Positions 25,441 to 33,156 of a DNA stretch of 50,748 nucleotides are shown here, one piece after another. This stretch comes from Microbacteriaceae bacterium PS02333 (GTDB lineage Bacteria; Actinomycetota; Actinomycetes; Actinomycetales; Microbacteriaceae), in assembly GCA_029959665.1 (NCBI GenBank), contig JASCOI010000013.1:1-50748 (forward strand), in the 5' to 3' direction. Position 1 is the first letter of the stretch. Each line of letters starts with the position of its first letter. The notes under the pieces were generated by a model, which ran no database searches, was not told the DNA's origin, and worked only from the letters and a program-made list of their open reading frames with translations. The position numbers and the translations under genes were made by a program.

Positions 25441-25460
25441 AGCTCAGCTCAGCTCAGCTC
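25441..25460. repeat. Pentanucleotide tandem repeat AGCTC x4
   Basis: Four perfect copies, with an imperfect fifth (GGCTC) before them. The stop codon of the excalibur-domain gene (25449-25451) lies inside the repeat, so loss or gain of a unit would change the last residues of that protein. Confidence 0.85.
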
Positions 25461-25748
25461 GCACGCGATGCCGTCGGCGTCAGCGTCGAGCTTCTTGTTG
25501 GCGTTGTAGAGCGCGTCGTCCTTCTTCACAGTGCCCTTGAACGCACGGTGGGTGACCTTGCCGCCCGACCGCACGGTGTTGTCCTTCGTGGCCTTCAGCG
25601 CGATGCCGCCGGAGTACGCCTTGTGGACGGCGTCGCAGTTCTTGTACGTCGTGGTGGCCGCCTGCGCCGAGGTCGTGCCGCCGAGCGCGACCGTCCCGGC
25701 GAGGACGGTGGTGGCCGCAGCGACGGCGATGGTACGGATGACGCGCAT
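25449..25748 (-). CDS. Secreted excalibur calcium-binding domain protein
   Basis: 99 residues. Signal peptide of about 30 residues (MRVIRTIAVAAATTVLAG to SAQA). The mature protein begins TTTYKNCDAVHKAYSGGIA and ends LDADADGIACE, the excalibur motif: an EF-hand-like DxDxDG loop followed by Cys. C38 and C96 probably form a disulfide. The family is extracellular and associated with surface nucleases and cell-wall proteins; stand-alone copies have no known function. It converges on cysE, with 24 bases between the stops. Confidence 0.9.
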   Translation of the reverse strand: MRVIRTIAVAAATTVLAGTVALGGTTSAQAATTTYKNCDAVHKAYSGGIALKATKDNTVRSGGKVTHRAFKGTVKKDDALYNANKKLDADADGIACELS

Positions 25749-25870
25749 GGTTCCCCCTGGATCGAGATCGCCGCATCGGGCACGCGGCAGGAGCGATGGT
25801 AGGCAGCGCCGTGCCGCGACGTCGCGCCCCAGAACGGGGTGCTGTCGGCGGTGTGGGGCATGCTGGGGGG

Positions 25871-26254
25871 ATGGACGGCACGGAGCTGCACGAGGTCGCT
25901 GCCCGCACCGCGCTGGCGCTCCCGGCGACCGAGGAGACCCAGCCCTTCGGCGAAGGGGCGTTCGTCTACAAGGTCGTCGGCAAGATGTTCGTGATGACTT
26001 CCGAGCTCCGCGGCGTGCCGATCGTGAACCTCAAGTGCGCGCCTCCGCACGGCGCCGCACTGGTCCGTGACCACGAGGAGATCACGCCGGGGTGGCACAT
26101 GAACAAGCGGCACTGGATCACGCTCGCGCCGGGGGACGGCATCGACGAGACCGTCGTCGAGGACCTCGTGGCGAACGCCTACGAGCTCGTGGTCGCGGGG
26201 CTGCCGGTGGCGAAGCGGCCGATCGACCCGGCACGCCGGCGCGCGTCGGACTGA
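25871..26254 (+). CDS. MmcQ/YjbR family protein (DUF419)
   Basis: 127 residues from the ATG at 25871, preceded by a G-rich ribosome site. Family hallmarks: LPATEETQPFGEGAFVYKVVGKMF, VNLKCAPPHGAALVRDH, TPGWHMNKRHWITL and LVANAYELVVAGLP. The fold is a CyaY-like double-wing; many are annotated as DNA-binding, but the function is not established. It precedes the deaminase-ASCH fusion by 30 bases on the same strand and may be co-transcribed. Confidence 0.88.
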   Translation: MDGTELHEVAARTALALPATEETQPFGEGAFVYKVVGKMFVMTSELRGVPIVNLKCAPPHGAALVRDHEEITPGWHMNKRHWITLAPGDGIDETVVEDLVANAYELVVAGLPVAKRPIDPARRRASD

Positions 26255-26284
26255 CGGTGCCGAGCGATCTGGCAGGCTGAGGCC

Positions 26285-27001
26285 ATGCAGTGGCGCAACG
26301 ACCGGACCGTACTCGAAGCCGCGACGGCGGTCGCCGAACGACTCGGCGGGGACGTCACCCACACCGTGGCGTCGGCCGCGATGGACCTGTCCGGCCGCGT
26401 GCACACCGCCGTGAACGTCTCGCACTTCACCGGCGGCCCGTGTGCGGAGCTCGCGGTCCTCGGCGCCGCGGCAGCGGTGTCCGACGACCCGATCATGACG
26501 ATCGTCGCGGTCGCCGATGCCGGACGCGGGGTCATCCCGCCGTGCGGCCGGTGCCGCCAGGTGTTGCTCGACCTGCAGCCCCAGGTGCTGGTGCTGATGC
26601 CGGGGGACGGTGACGAGGACCCGGTGGGGACCCCCGTGCGCGATCTGCTCCCCGGCGCGTACGACTGGCCGGACGCCCGTGCGCAGCGGGTCGTGCGTTT
26701 CGCCGGGCGGTACCACGACGACGTGCTCGCTGGGCGGAAGACCGCGACGATCCGGTTCCGCGACCCGCAGGGCATCGGCCCGACGACGTTCGTGTTCGAG
26801 GACGAGCACGCCGACGGGTTCGTGACCGCCGACGCCGTGGTCGACTCCGTGACGGTGAAGCGCGTCCGCGAGATCGACGACGTCGATGCCCGGGACGAAG
26901 GAGTCGGCGACGTGGCGGCGCTGCGCGACGGGCTCTCCGGGCACTACCCACGGCTGCGCGACGACGACCTGGTCGAGGTCGTCCGCTTCCGGGTGGTCTA
27001 G
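26285..27001 (+). CDS. Blasticidin-S-deaminase-like domain fused to a YqfB-like ASCH domain
   Basis: 238 residues. Residues 1-128 are a zinc cytidine-deaminase fold: C53 and E55 in HFTGGPCAELAVLG, C87 and C90 in RGVIPPCGRCRQVLLDL. The wording around both motifs closely resembles blasticidin-S deaminase. Residues 135-238 are an ASCH (PUA-like) domain with RYHDDVLAGRKTATIR, strikingly like E. coli YqfB, an N4-acetylcytidine amidohydrolase. K152, T155 and E205 fit the Lys-Thr-Glu triad positions reported for YqfB. A two-step acyl removal then deamination of cytosine nucleosides is inferred. Its stop codon overlaps that of the MOSC gene. Confidence 0.85.
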   Translation: MQWRNDRTVLEAATAVAERLGGDVTHTVASAAMDLSGRVHTAVNVSHFTGGPCAELAVLGAAAAVSDDPIMTIVAVADAGRGVIPPCGRCRQVLLDLQPQVLVLMPGDGDEDPVGTPVRDLLPGAYDWPDARAQRVVRFAGRYHDDVLAGRKTATIRFRDPQGIGPTTFVFEDEHADGFVTADAVVDSVTVKRVREIDDVDARDEGVGDVAALRDGLSGHYPRLRDDDLVEVVRFRVV

Positions 27002-27633
27002 ACCGCGACCCTGGCGAGGACCTTCGCCACGTCGCGCTGCACCTTCGGCGCGAGCGGCCGTTCGCTCGACAGGACGGCCCGTGCCTGGTCCGGCGTCAGC
27101 CCCGCGAACATTTCGCCGATCGTGACGCCGTGGTCGGGGCGCTCGAGCACCGTGATCGGGTCGCCCGCCGCGACCGGCCCGGACTTGACCACCCGGAAGT
27201 AGGCGCCGGGTCGGCCCTCCTCGGTGAACCGCTTCACCCACTTGTCCACGCCGAGTCGGCGGGCGAAGGTGCCGCACGGGATCCGCGGGATCGTGACCTC
27301 GAGCAGCAGGGTGTCGCCGACGAGCCAGCGTTCGCCGGTCACGGCGCCGGTGACGTCGATCCCGGAAGTCCTGAGGTTCTCGCCGAACAGCCCGGCGGGG
27401 ATCGGACGATCGAGCAGGTCGGCGAAGTGGGCGGCGTCCTCGTCGGCGTACGCGTAGACGGCCTGGTCCTCGCCGCCGTGGTGTTTCCGGTCCGCCTGCA
27501 CGTCGGCGTACAGGCCGAGGGGGCGGACGCGGACCGGACCGTCGACCGGACGCTTGTCGATCGCGGTGATCCCGATCGTGCCGGAGTCGGGCAGCAGGCG
27601 GTCGACGCGGCAGACGGCGGTGACGAGCGACAT
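26998..27633 (-). CDS. MOSC domain protein (YiiM-like)
   Basis: 211 residues. MOSC core: IDKRPVDGPVRVRPLGLYADVQADRKHHGGEDQAVYAYADED, then IPAGLFGENLRTSGID and the conserved cysteine in EVTIPRIPCGTFARRLG. A 3-alpha-type C-terminal tail (ITVLERPDHGVTIGEMFAGL, LAPKVQRDVAKVLARV) follows. Such proteins handle the molybdenum cofactor and, in YiiM/YcbX-type enzymes, reduce N-hydroxylated bases and drugs. The converging deaminase-ASCH gene acts on nucleobases in my reading, so a shared theme of modified-base detoxification is possible but unproven. Confidence 0.9.
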   Translation of the reverse strand: MSLVTAVCRVDRLLPDSGTIGITAIDKRPVDGPVRVRPLGLYADVQADRKHHGGEDQAVYAYADEDAAHFADLLDRPIPAGLFGENLRTSGIDVTGAVTGERWLVGDTLLLEVTIPRIPCGTFARRLGVDKWVKRFTEEGRPGAYFRVVKSGPVAAGDPITVLERPDHGVTIGEMFAGLTPDQARAVLSSERPLAPKVQRDVAKVLARVAV

Positions 27634-27730
27634 GGGACCAGGATGCCCGAGATGTGTGACGAAGTGCAGTCTGGACGCGTCACATCCGTGAGCGCAGCCC
27701 GCTCGCAACTCCGACCAGTAGAAGGAAACC

Positions 27731-28297
27731 GTGCACCACCCACCACCCAGGTCGGCTCTCGTCGACCTCGACGACGGTGTCCTCGCCGGACGGTCGGCCG
27801 ACGGCGACGTCCGTGCCTTCGAGGTCCTCATCCGCCGACACACGCCGCTGCTCCGCGCCTACGCACGCCGGACCCTCGGTTCGACGGACGAGCTGGACGA
27901 CGTCGTGCAGGAGACCTTCATCACGGCGTGGAACCGCCTCGACGCGCTCCAGGACAACGCGCACGTGAAGGCGTGGCTGATGCGGATCCTGAGCCGGAAG
28001 TGCATCGACCGCATCCGAGCGCGTCGGGATCACGACGACGTCACCGAGCTCGAGGTCGCGGCTCCGTCCGACGACGCCCCGGAACGCGTCGCCGAGGCAC
28101 GTGACCGCGAGCACGCCGTCGAGGTCGCCCTCGCCGAGCTCCCGGAGGCGCAGCGGCGGTGCTGGTTGATGAAGGAAGTGCTCGGGTACCGCTACGAGGA
28201 GATCGCCGAGGAACTCGACGTGCCGCTCTCGACCGTCCGCGGGCTGTTGTCCCGCGCCAGGAAGAACATGATCCGTCTGATGGAGGGATGGCGATGA
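27731..28297 (+). CDS. RNA polymerase sigma factor, ECF/sigma-70 family
   Basis: 188 residues from GTG with GAAGGAA ahead. Region 2: RSADGDVRAFEVLIRRHTPLLRAYARRTLGSTDELDDVVQETFITAWNRLD and VKAWLMRILSRKCIDRIR. Region 4: LPEAQRRCWLMKEVLGYRYEEIAEELDVPLSTVRGLLSRARKNM. No anti-sigma factor with a clear zinc motif follows; instead two Asp23-like genes are coupled by 4-base overlaps. It probably directs this operon and other envelope-stress genes. Confidence 0.93.
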   Translation: MHHPPPRSALVDLDDGVLAGRSADGDVRAFEVLIRRHTPLLRAYARRTLGSTDELDDVVQETFITAWNRLDALQDNAHVKAWLMRILSRKCIDRIRARRDHDDVTELEVAAPSDDAPERVAEARDREHAVEVALAELPEAQRRCWLMKEVLGYRYEEIAEELDVPLSTVRGLLSRARKNMIRLMEGWR

Positions 28298-28920
28298 CCG
28301 CCGCACCCGAACCGCTCGAGCCCGACCGCGTGGTGCTCGCCGCCCTCGAGCCGGAGGACCTCGACGGACACACGATCGACGAGCTCGCCGACTACCTCGA
28401 CGCCGGCATGCAGCCTGCTGACCCGGACATCGACGACTCGCCCGCCTGCCAGAACGCGCTCGCAGCGATCATCCGACTGCGGCAGGTGTCGTTCGGCTCG
28501 CTCGAGGCGGCCGCCCTGGCAGAAGCCCCCGCTGACGAGTCGTGGATCGGCGGTGTCCTCGCGAACATCTCGCTCGAGGCCCGTTCCGGCCGCGACGTCC
28601 CGCTCCGCGCCGAGGCGGCGACGGAGCACCCGGTCATGACCGAGGGAGCGATCCGCTCACTGGTTCGTCGAGCCGGTGACGCCGTTCCGGGCATCGTCGT
28701 GGCACGCTGTTCGATCGACGGCGACGTCACCGTCCTCGCGGCCCCGGTGCGGGTGACCGTCGAGGTCGCGATCGTCGCCGGCCCGTCCATCCCGACGACC
28801 GCCGATCTGGTCCGGGCCGCGGTGGACTCGGCGCTCGCCGAGCAGACGGACCTGGTGGTCGAGGCGATCGACGTGGTCGTCCGTGACCTGATCGAGACGA
28901 CGTCGGAGGAGGAACGATGA
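28294..28920 (+). CDS. Asp23/Gls24-like protein with an N-terminal extension
   Basis: 208 residues, ATG in a 4-base overlap with the sigma gene. The first ~95 residues are acidic (LEPDRVVLAALEPEDLDGHTIDELADYLDAGMQPADPDIDDSPACQ). They contain a segment that may contact the sigma factor, like the N-terminal part of an anti-sigma protein. Residues 110-208 (EGAIRSLVRRAGDAVPGIVVARCSI to VVEAIDVVVRDLIE) resemble the Asp23/Gls24 envelope-stress fold. Family members often attach at the membrane. Position suggests it modulates the sigma factor. Confidence 0.72.
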   Translation: MTAAPEPLEPDRVVLAALEPEDLDGHTIDELADYLDAGMQPADPDIDDSPACQNALAAIIRLRQVSFGSLEAAALAEAPADESWIGGVLANISLEARSGRDVPLRAEAATEHPVMTEGAIRSLVRRAGDAVPGIVVARCSIDGDVTVLAAPVRVTVEVAIVAGPSIPTTADLVRAAVDSALAEQTDLVVEAIDVVVRDLIETTSEEER

Positions 28921-29261
28921 GCGAGACACGGGACGAGGACGTGCAGTCCGAGACGACGGACACGGGGGCCGCCTTGGCCTCGATCGAGACGGCCGTGCTG
29001 GGGGTGGCCGGTGTCGCCGACCTGTTCCACGCGAAGCCGACGCTGGGCAGCACCGCGCGGTCCGTCCGTCACCTGACGACGCCGGCTTCGGCGCCGCGGG
29101 TCGTCGTGGACGGCGATGTCCTGCGTGTCGTCATCGGGACCGACGGTGTCGTCCCGGCACCGCAGGTCGCACGAGCGGTGCACGACGCGGCCCTCGCCGA
29201 GGCGGCGCGCAACGGTCTGGTGCTGGCGCGGATCGACGTCCGAGTCGCTCGCGTCGGGTGA
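28917..29261 (+). CDS. Asp23-like small protein
   Basis: 114 residues, ATG in a 4-base overlap with the preceding gene. ALASIETAVLGVAGVADLFHAKPTLG and VVDGDVLRVVIGTDGVVPAPQVARAVHDAALAEAARNGL repeat the secondary-structure layout of the Asp23-like domain of the gene before it. The N-terminus is acidic and hydrophilic. Third and last gene of the sigma-factor operon. Role unknown, probably structural or regulatory in envelope stress. Confidence 0.7.
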   Translation: MSETRDEDVQSETTDTGAALASIETAVLGVAGVADLFHAKPTLGSTARSVRHLTTPASAPRVVVDGDVLRVVIGTDGVVPAPQVARAVHDAALAEAARNGLVLARIDVRVARVG

Positions 29262-29285
29262 CCCGCGCGCCCACCGGCACACCCG

Positions 29286-30440
29286 TCAGCGACGCGCCCT
29301 CGCGTCGGCGACCTCCAGCACCACGACGATCGCGGCCACGAGCAGCGCGGTCATGACGAGCGACGCCTCCGGCACGGCGATGGTCGCGAGGACGGCGAGC
29401 GTCAACACGACGACCGCGGTGTTCCACCCGACGGACAGCGACGGCCGCAGTGCCAGCGCCCAGATCGCGAGGACGAACAGCGCGACGGGGACCGCGATCG
29501 TGGCGGCGACGGACGCGTGGGACAGGTCGGCCTCGCCCGCATCGGCGCTGACCGCCACCTCGATCCCGGCGGGCAGCGCGGCAGCAGCGGCGAACACGAA
29601 GTAGTGACCGTATCCGAACACGAGTGCGCTCGGCAGGCCGCGGATGTGGTCGTGCTGCTCGTGCGAGAAGTAGATCCACCAGAGACCCGCGACGATGACC
29701 AGACCACCCGCGGCCAGGACGAGCAACGGCCCGAGGTGTTCAGCGTGCCTGAGCCCGTCGATCACGGCGCTCGCCGATGCGACGAGCCCCTCGCCGAGCA
29801 CGATCAGCGTGAAGAGCGAGTACCGCTCCGCGATGTGGTGCGTGTGCCACGGGGTGGTCGCCGCCCGGGACTCGGACCAGACCGGCACGAGGACCTCGAG
29901 CAGGATGAGCACCGGCGCGACGAACCGCGGCCATCCCTCCGGAAGGAACAGCATGGCGACCCAGAGCACCTGGACGACGGTGATGCCGACGACGTAGTGG
30001 AGCGCCGTCGACCGGTACTCGGACGTCGATGCGGCGACGCGGATCCACTGCCCGACGAGTGCGAGCCGCATCACGACGTACCCGATGACGACGATCGTGA
30101 ACGACCCGTCCTGCATCGCCGGGCCGACGCCGGCGGCGAGCACGAGGACCCCGGCCATCTGCACGAACGTCATCACGCGGTACAGCCAGTCGTCGGTGTC
30201 GAACGACGTCGCGAACCACGTGAAGTTCAACCACGCCCACCAGATCGAGAAGAACACGAGCCCGAACGACGCGATCGCCGAACTGATGTGCCCCTCGGCC
30301 TCGATCTCGTGCAGGTTCGTCGCGGCGAACCCGACGGCCACGACGAAGACCAGGTCGAAGAGCAGCTCGAGCGGGCTGGCGGCCCGGTGTCCCTCTGCGG
30401 GGTCGCGCGGCCGCATGCGGCGGAGTCCGATCGTCGTCAC
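29286..30440 (-). CDS. Low temperature requirement protein A (LtrA) family
   Basis: 384 residues from GTG, about eleven to twelve membrane segments. LtrA marks: ASPLELLFDLVFVVAVGFAA, WWAWLNFTWFATSFDTDDWLYR, and HIAERYSLFTLIVLGEGLVAS. The Listeria founder gene was found by a cold-growth phenotype; the molecular function of the family is not known. It converges on the Asp23-like gene with a 24-base gap. Confidence 0.9.
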   Translation of the reverse strand: MTTIGLRRMRPRDPAEGHRAASPLELLFDLVFVVAVGFAATNLHEIEAEGHISSAIASFGLVFFSIWWAWLNFTWFATSFDTDDWLYRVMTFVQMAGVLVLAAGVGPAMQDGSFTIVVIGYVVMRLALVGQWIRVAASTSEYRSTALHYVVGITVVQVLWVAMLFLPEGWPRFVAPVLILLEVLVPVWSESRAATTPWHTHHIAERYSLFTLIVLGEGLVASASAVIDGLRHAEHLGPLLVLAAGGLVIVAGLWWIYFSHEQHDHIRGLPSALVFGYGHYFVFAAAAALPAGIEVAVSADAGEADLSHASVAATIAVPVALFVLAIWALALRPSLSVGWNTAVVVLTLAVLATIAVPEASLVMTALLVAAIVVVLEVADARARR

Positions 30441-30525
30441 CGTGCATGCCTACACGACGGCGGGCACCGTCCGCGATGGCGACACGACCTGCGGTCTCAC
30501 CACGTGCTGTGGTCGCGCCCGGCGA

Positions 30526-30569
30526 CGGACGGGAGGCGCGGTGCGGCGCCGCCCCGTGCCTCCCGTCCG
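30526..30569 (-). terminator. Hairpin terminator after the transglycosylase-like gene
   Basis: A 44-base near-perfect palindrome. Arms GACGGGAGGC (30528-30537) and GCCTCCCGTC (30558-30567) extend inward through CGG/CCG and GCGGC/GCCGC with one mismatch. It starts 28 bases after the stop codon. There is no T-tract, as is usual in high-GC actinobacteria. Confidence 0.7.
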
Positions 30570-30596
30570 GCTCTGGTCGCGTCCCCGGTCAGCCGA

Positions 30597-31478
30597 TCAA
30601 TAGAAGTTGGTCGCCTGCGAGTGGCTCCACGCCGCGCAGGGTGTGCCGTACGCGTCCTTGATGTACTGCAGCCCCCACGTGACCTGGGTGGTCGCGTTGT
30701 CGGCCCAGTCGGACGAGATGGTGGCCATCTTCGAGCCGGGCAGCGCCTGCGGGATGCCGGTCGCACCCGACGGGTTGTACGCCTTGTAGTTCCAACCGGA
30801 CTCCTTGGTCCAGAGGTTGTTCAGGCACTGGAACTGGTCGGAGCCCCACCCGTACTTCGACGACGCGAGGGAGCTCGCGGTGGCCTTCGCCCCGGCGGGG
30901 GAGTTCGCCGCTGCCTGCGCTGCTGCCGCTGCCTGCGCTGCCGCTGCCGCATCGGCCGCTGCCTCGTCCGCGGCGGCCTTGTCCGCCGCTGCCTTCGCTG
31001 CGGCAGCCTTCGCGTCGGCGTCCTGCTTGTCCTGGTCGGCGCTGGCCTGGGCCACGTCCTGGGTCGTGTCGACCGTGGACGCGATCCGCTCGGACAGGGC
31101 ACCGCCGGAGAGCTTCGCGGGGTTCGACAGCGACGAGATCTGCTGCTCGAGCTTCGAGGTGTCCGTCTTGTCGTTGGCGTTCTCCACGACGGTCTTCGCG
31201 GTCGCGACGGTCGCCGCTGCCTGGGCACGGTCGAGCGCGGTCCCGCTGAGTCCGGGGGTGGGGCTCGACGTCGGCATGCCGACGGCTTCAGCGAGTGCCG
31301 GCTGCGTCGTGACCGTGAGTGCTCCGCCGGCGATCGCGAGGACCGCTGCGCCGCTGGCGATGAGCACGCCGCGCTTGCGGAGGGTTCGTCGGATCCTGCG
31401 GCTGGGGGAGTCCAGGGCTGCTCGGCGGGTGCCGGTCGTGGTGGTGGTGGTGGGGAGGTCGGAGTTGTGTCCTGTCAT
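30597..31478 (-). CDS. Secreted or membrane-anchored lytic transglycosylase-like protein
   Basis: 293 residues from the ATG at 31478. A cytoplasmic Thr-rich, basic leader (residues 1-36) is followed by a hydrophobic segment (38-60) acting as an uncleaved anchor or signal. An Ala-rich coiled-coil region spans 80-190, with an AADKAAADEAAAD-type run at about 155-190. The C-terminal domain (205-293) has KYGWGSDQFQCLNNLWTKESGWN with E226 as probable catalytic acid, then NPSGATGIPQALPGSKMA. C218 and C281 probably pair. It likely cleaves peptidoglycan at growth sites. The direct-repeat box at 31693-31712 may control it. Confidence 0.88.
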   Translation of the reverse strand: MTGHNSDLPTTTTTTGTRRAALDSPSRRIRRTLRKRGVLIASGAAVLAIAGGALTVTTQPALAEAVGMPTSSPTPGLSGTALDRAQAAATVATAKTVVENANDKTDTSKLEQQISSLSNPAKLSGGALSERIASTVDTTQDVAQASADQDKQDADAKAAAAKAAADKAAADEAAADAAAAAQAAAAAQAAANSPAGAKATASSLASSKYGWGSDQFQCLNNLWTKESGWNYKAYNPSGATGIPQALPGSKMATISSDWADNATTQVTWGLQYIKDAYGTPCAAWSHSQATNFY

Positions 31479-31692
31479 CGATTCCGGTGGTTCGGGCGGT
31501 TCGTGTGTGCGCACTGCGTCATCGCGAGGGAGCACCGAGAGCCGGTGTGAGACCGGACGGTGGTGTGGGGCCCGTCCGTTCGCCGAGCGGGCAGCCGTGT
31601 GGGGCGGCAGCCGCGATGGCGAAGCGGCAACGATGACGGGTCACCCTGGACGGTCCGTCCGGGAACACTGGCAGAACCGTCCGTCCACCCGT

Positions 31693-31712
31693 CGGTAACG
31701 GTTCGGTAACGG
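31693..31712 (-). promoter_or_regulatory. Direct repeat CGGTAACGG x2, candidate response-regulator box
   Basis: Two perfect copies (31693-31701 and 31704-31712) spaced 11 bases apart, about one helical turn, 215 bases before the transglycosylase-like start. On that gene's strand they read CCGTTACCG. Tandem half-sites at this spacing suit OmpR/PhoB-type regulators such as MtrA, which controls cell-wall hydrolase genes in actinobacteria. Assignment to MtrA is inference. Confidence 0.45.
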
Positions 31713-31717
31713 CCCGA

Positions 31718-32200
31718 TCAGGCCGTCGAGCTGTGGGTCTCCTGGGTGACCTGGCCCTGGGCGACGCGCTCGAGCGCTCCGAGGGCGCGGGCGATGTCGT
31801 CGACGTCCTCGGCGGGGAGCTCGGCGATCAGCGACGCGACGATCCCGGTGCGCTCCGAGCGGGCGAGCTCGACCGCCGCGATGCCTTCCGGAGTGGCGCT
31901 CACCATGAACGCGCGGCCGTCGGTCGGGTCGGCTTCTCGGGCGATGAACCCGCGCTGCTCGAGCTCCGTGAGGATGCGCGTCATCGTGGGCTTCGTGACC
32001 ACCTCGAGCCGCGACAGGTCGCCTGGGCGCAGGGGTCCATCCCGCTGGATCGTCGCGAGGGCCGACACGATCCCGTACCCGAGCGCGGCCGAATCGGTGC
32101 GTGCTCGTCGGTTGATGCGGCCGACCGCTGCGGCGAGGCGCGCGGCGATCTCGGTGCGGTCCGTCTGCCCCGTGTGCGGTTCGGGCTGGCGCTGCGTCAT
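31718..32200 (-). CDS. MarR family transcriptional regulator
   Basis: 160 residues. Winged helix at about residues 40-110: GIVSALATIQRDGPLRPGDLSRLEVVTKPTMTRILTELEQRGFIAREADPTDGRAFMVSATPEG. Both wing residues and the DxR of PTDGRAF are canonical. It stands alone, with a start 199 bases from the GntR gene upstream and a stop next to the direct-repeat box. No adjacent transporter or enzyme gene indicates its target. Confidence 0.9.
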   Translation of the reverse strand: MTQRQPEPHTGQTDRTEIAARLAAAVGRINRRARTDSAALGYGIVSALATIQRDGPLRPGDLSRLEVVTKPTMTRILTELEQRGFIAREADPTDGRAFMVSATPEGIAAVELARSERTGIVASLIAELPAEDVDDIARALGALERVAQGQVTQETHSSTA

Positions 32201-32308
32201 CTGCTGCTCCGGGGTCGTCGTCGAGCGGTCCTGGCGATGCTACCGGCTGTCCGGATCCCGCTGCTGAGAGCCAGCCCGGGGCGTCCCACTCGGACCAGCC
32301 GGACGGAC

Positions 32309-32343
32309 GAACCGCCCGCCCCGGGGTCCGGGACGGGCGGTTC
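32309..32343 (-). terminator. Hairpin terminator after the GntR gene
   Basis: Perfect 10-base arms GAACCGCCCG (32309-32318) and CGGGCGGTTC (32334-32343), with partial pairing inside the 15-base loop. It lies 57 bases past the GntR stop on the minus strand. It may also insulate the MarR promoter that follows. Confidence 0.7.
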
Positions 32344-32399
32344 CTGTACGGCTGCTCAGTGCAACACGGGATTGACGTGCAACACGAGATCGATGGAGC

Positions 32400-33050
32400 T
32401 CAGTGCTTCTCGCCGGGGAGCTGGTGGATCGCCTCGGTCGCGAGTTCGGCCTCGATGTTGTCGCCGTTCTCGGTCGCGGTGCGGAGGCGCTTGAAGTCCG
32501 CCGTCATGCGGTCCCAGTCGACGAGCTCGTCGAGGTTCGGCAGACGCAGACGGAAGGCGAGCCCGTCCATCGTGTCGATGCAGACGCGCCGCAGGTTCTC
32601 GTTGCCGCACTCCTCGACGTAGAGGGCGAAGACCCCGAGGGCGTCGGTGTTGACTCCCTTGATGTCGTGCGACTCGAGCTCCTTGATCGTCTTGTCGAGC
32701 GCCGCGAGGATCTTCTTGCGCGTGGCGGTGCCCAGGCGCGGGACCGCGAGGCGGACGACGCCGCCGAAGAGCACGCCGAGGGTCTGCAGTGCTTCGACGA
32801 CCTCGGACGGGTCGGGCGTCGTGACCCGGGTGTACCGGTTCGGCGCCATCTCGATGAGCCCGGCGCGGGCGAGCTGGCTGAGCGCTTCGCGGATGGGAGT
32901 GCGTGAGACGCCGAGCCATGCGATGAGCTCGTCGTCGTTGAGCCGCTCACCGGGCTCGAGCGTGCCGTCCATGATCGCTTCGTGGATCTTCTGACGGACG
33001 GTGTCGCGGAGCAGCTGGTGTTCGGTCGGGGCGCTGCTGGGGACCGGCAT
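32400..33050 (-). CDS. GntR family transcriptional regulator (FadR-like)
   Basis: 216 residues from the ATG at 33050 (AAGGAC ahead); an upstream start would add 21. The winged helix spans residues 10-75: LRDTVRQKIHEAIMDGTLEPGERLNDDELIAWLGVSRTPIREALSQLARAGLIEMAPNRYTRV. The C-terminal domain is all-helical but lacks an obvious FCD metal triad, so the ligand class is uncertain. No adjacent catabolic genes, so it probably acts elsewhere or autoregulates. Confidence 0.9.
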   Translation of the reverse strand: MPVPSSAPTEHQLLRDTVRQKIHEAIMDGTLEPGERLNDDELIAWLGVSRTPIREALSQLARAGLIEMAPNRYTRVTTPDPSEVVEALQTLGVLFGGVVRLAVPRLGTATRKKILAALDKTIKELESHDIKGVNTDALGVFALYVEECGNENLRRVCIDTMDGLAFRLRLPNLDELVDWDRMTADFKRLRTATENGDNIEAELATEAIHQLPGEKH

Positions 33051-33156
33051 GTGGTGTCCTTCGGATCGGGGGTTCCGCACCCGTTTCGGGATCGGTGCGG
33101 ACGCATCGGTCACGATACCTGATATGCGAACGGCGTTCCGGTCGGTTCCGGGAGTG

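Noticed and set aside
31479-31717. Possible cyclic-di-AMP (ydaO) riboswitch before the transglycosylase-like gene
   Set aside because: This class often controls actinobacterial cell-wall hydrolases and the leader is long, but I could not find the conserved core elements of that riboswitch on the minus strand.
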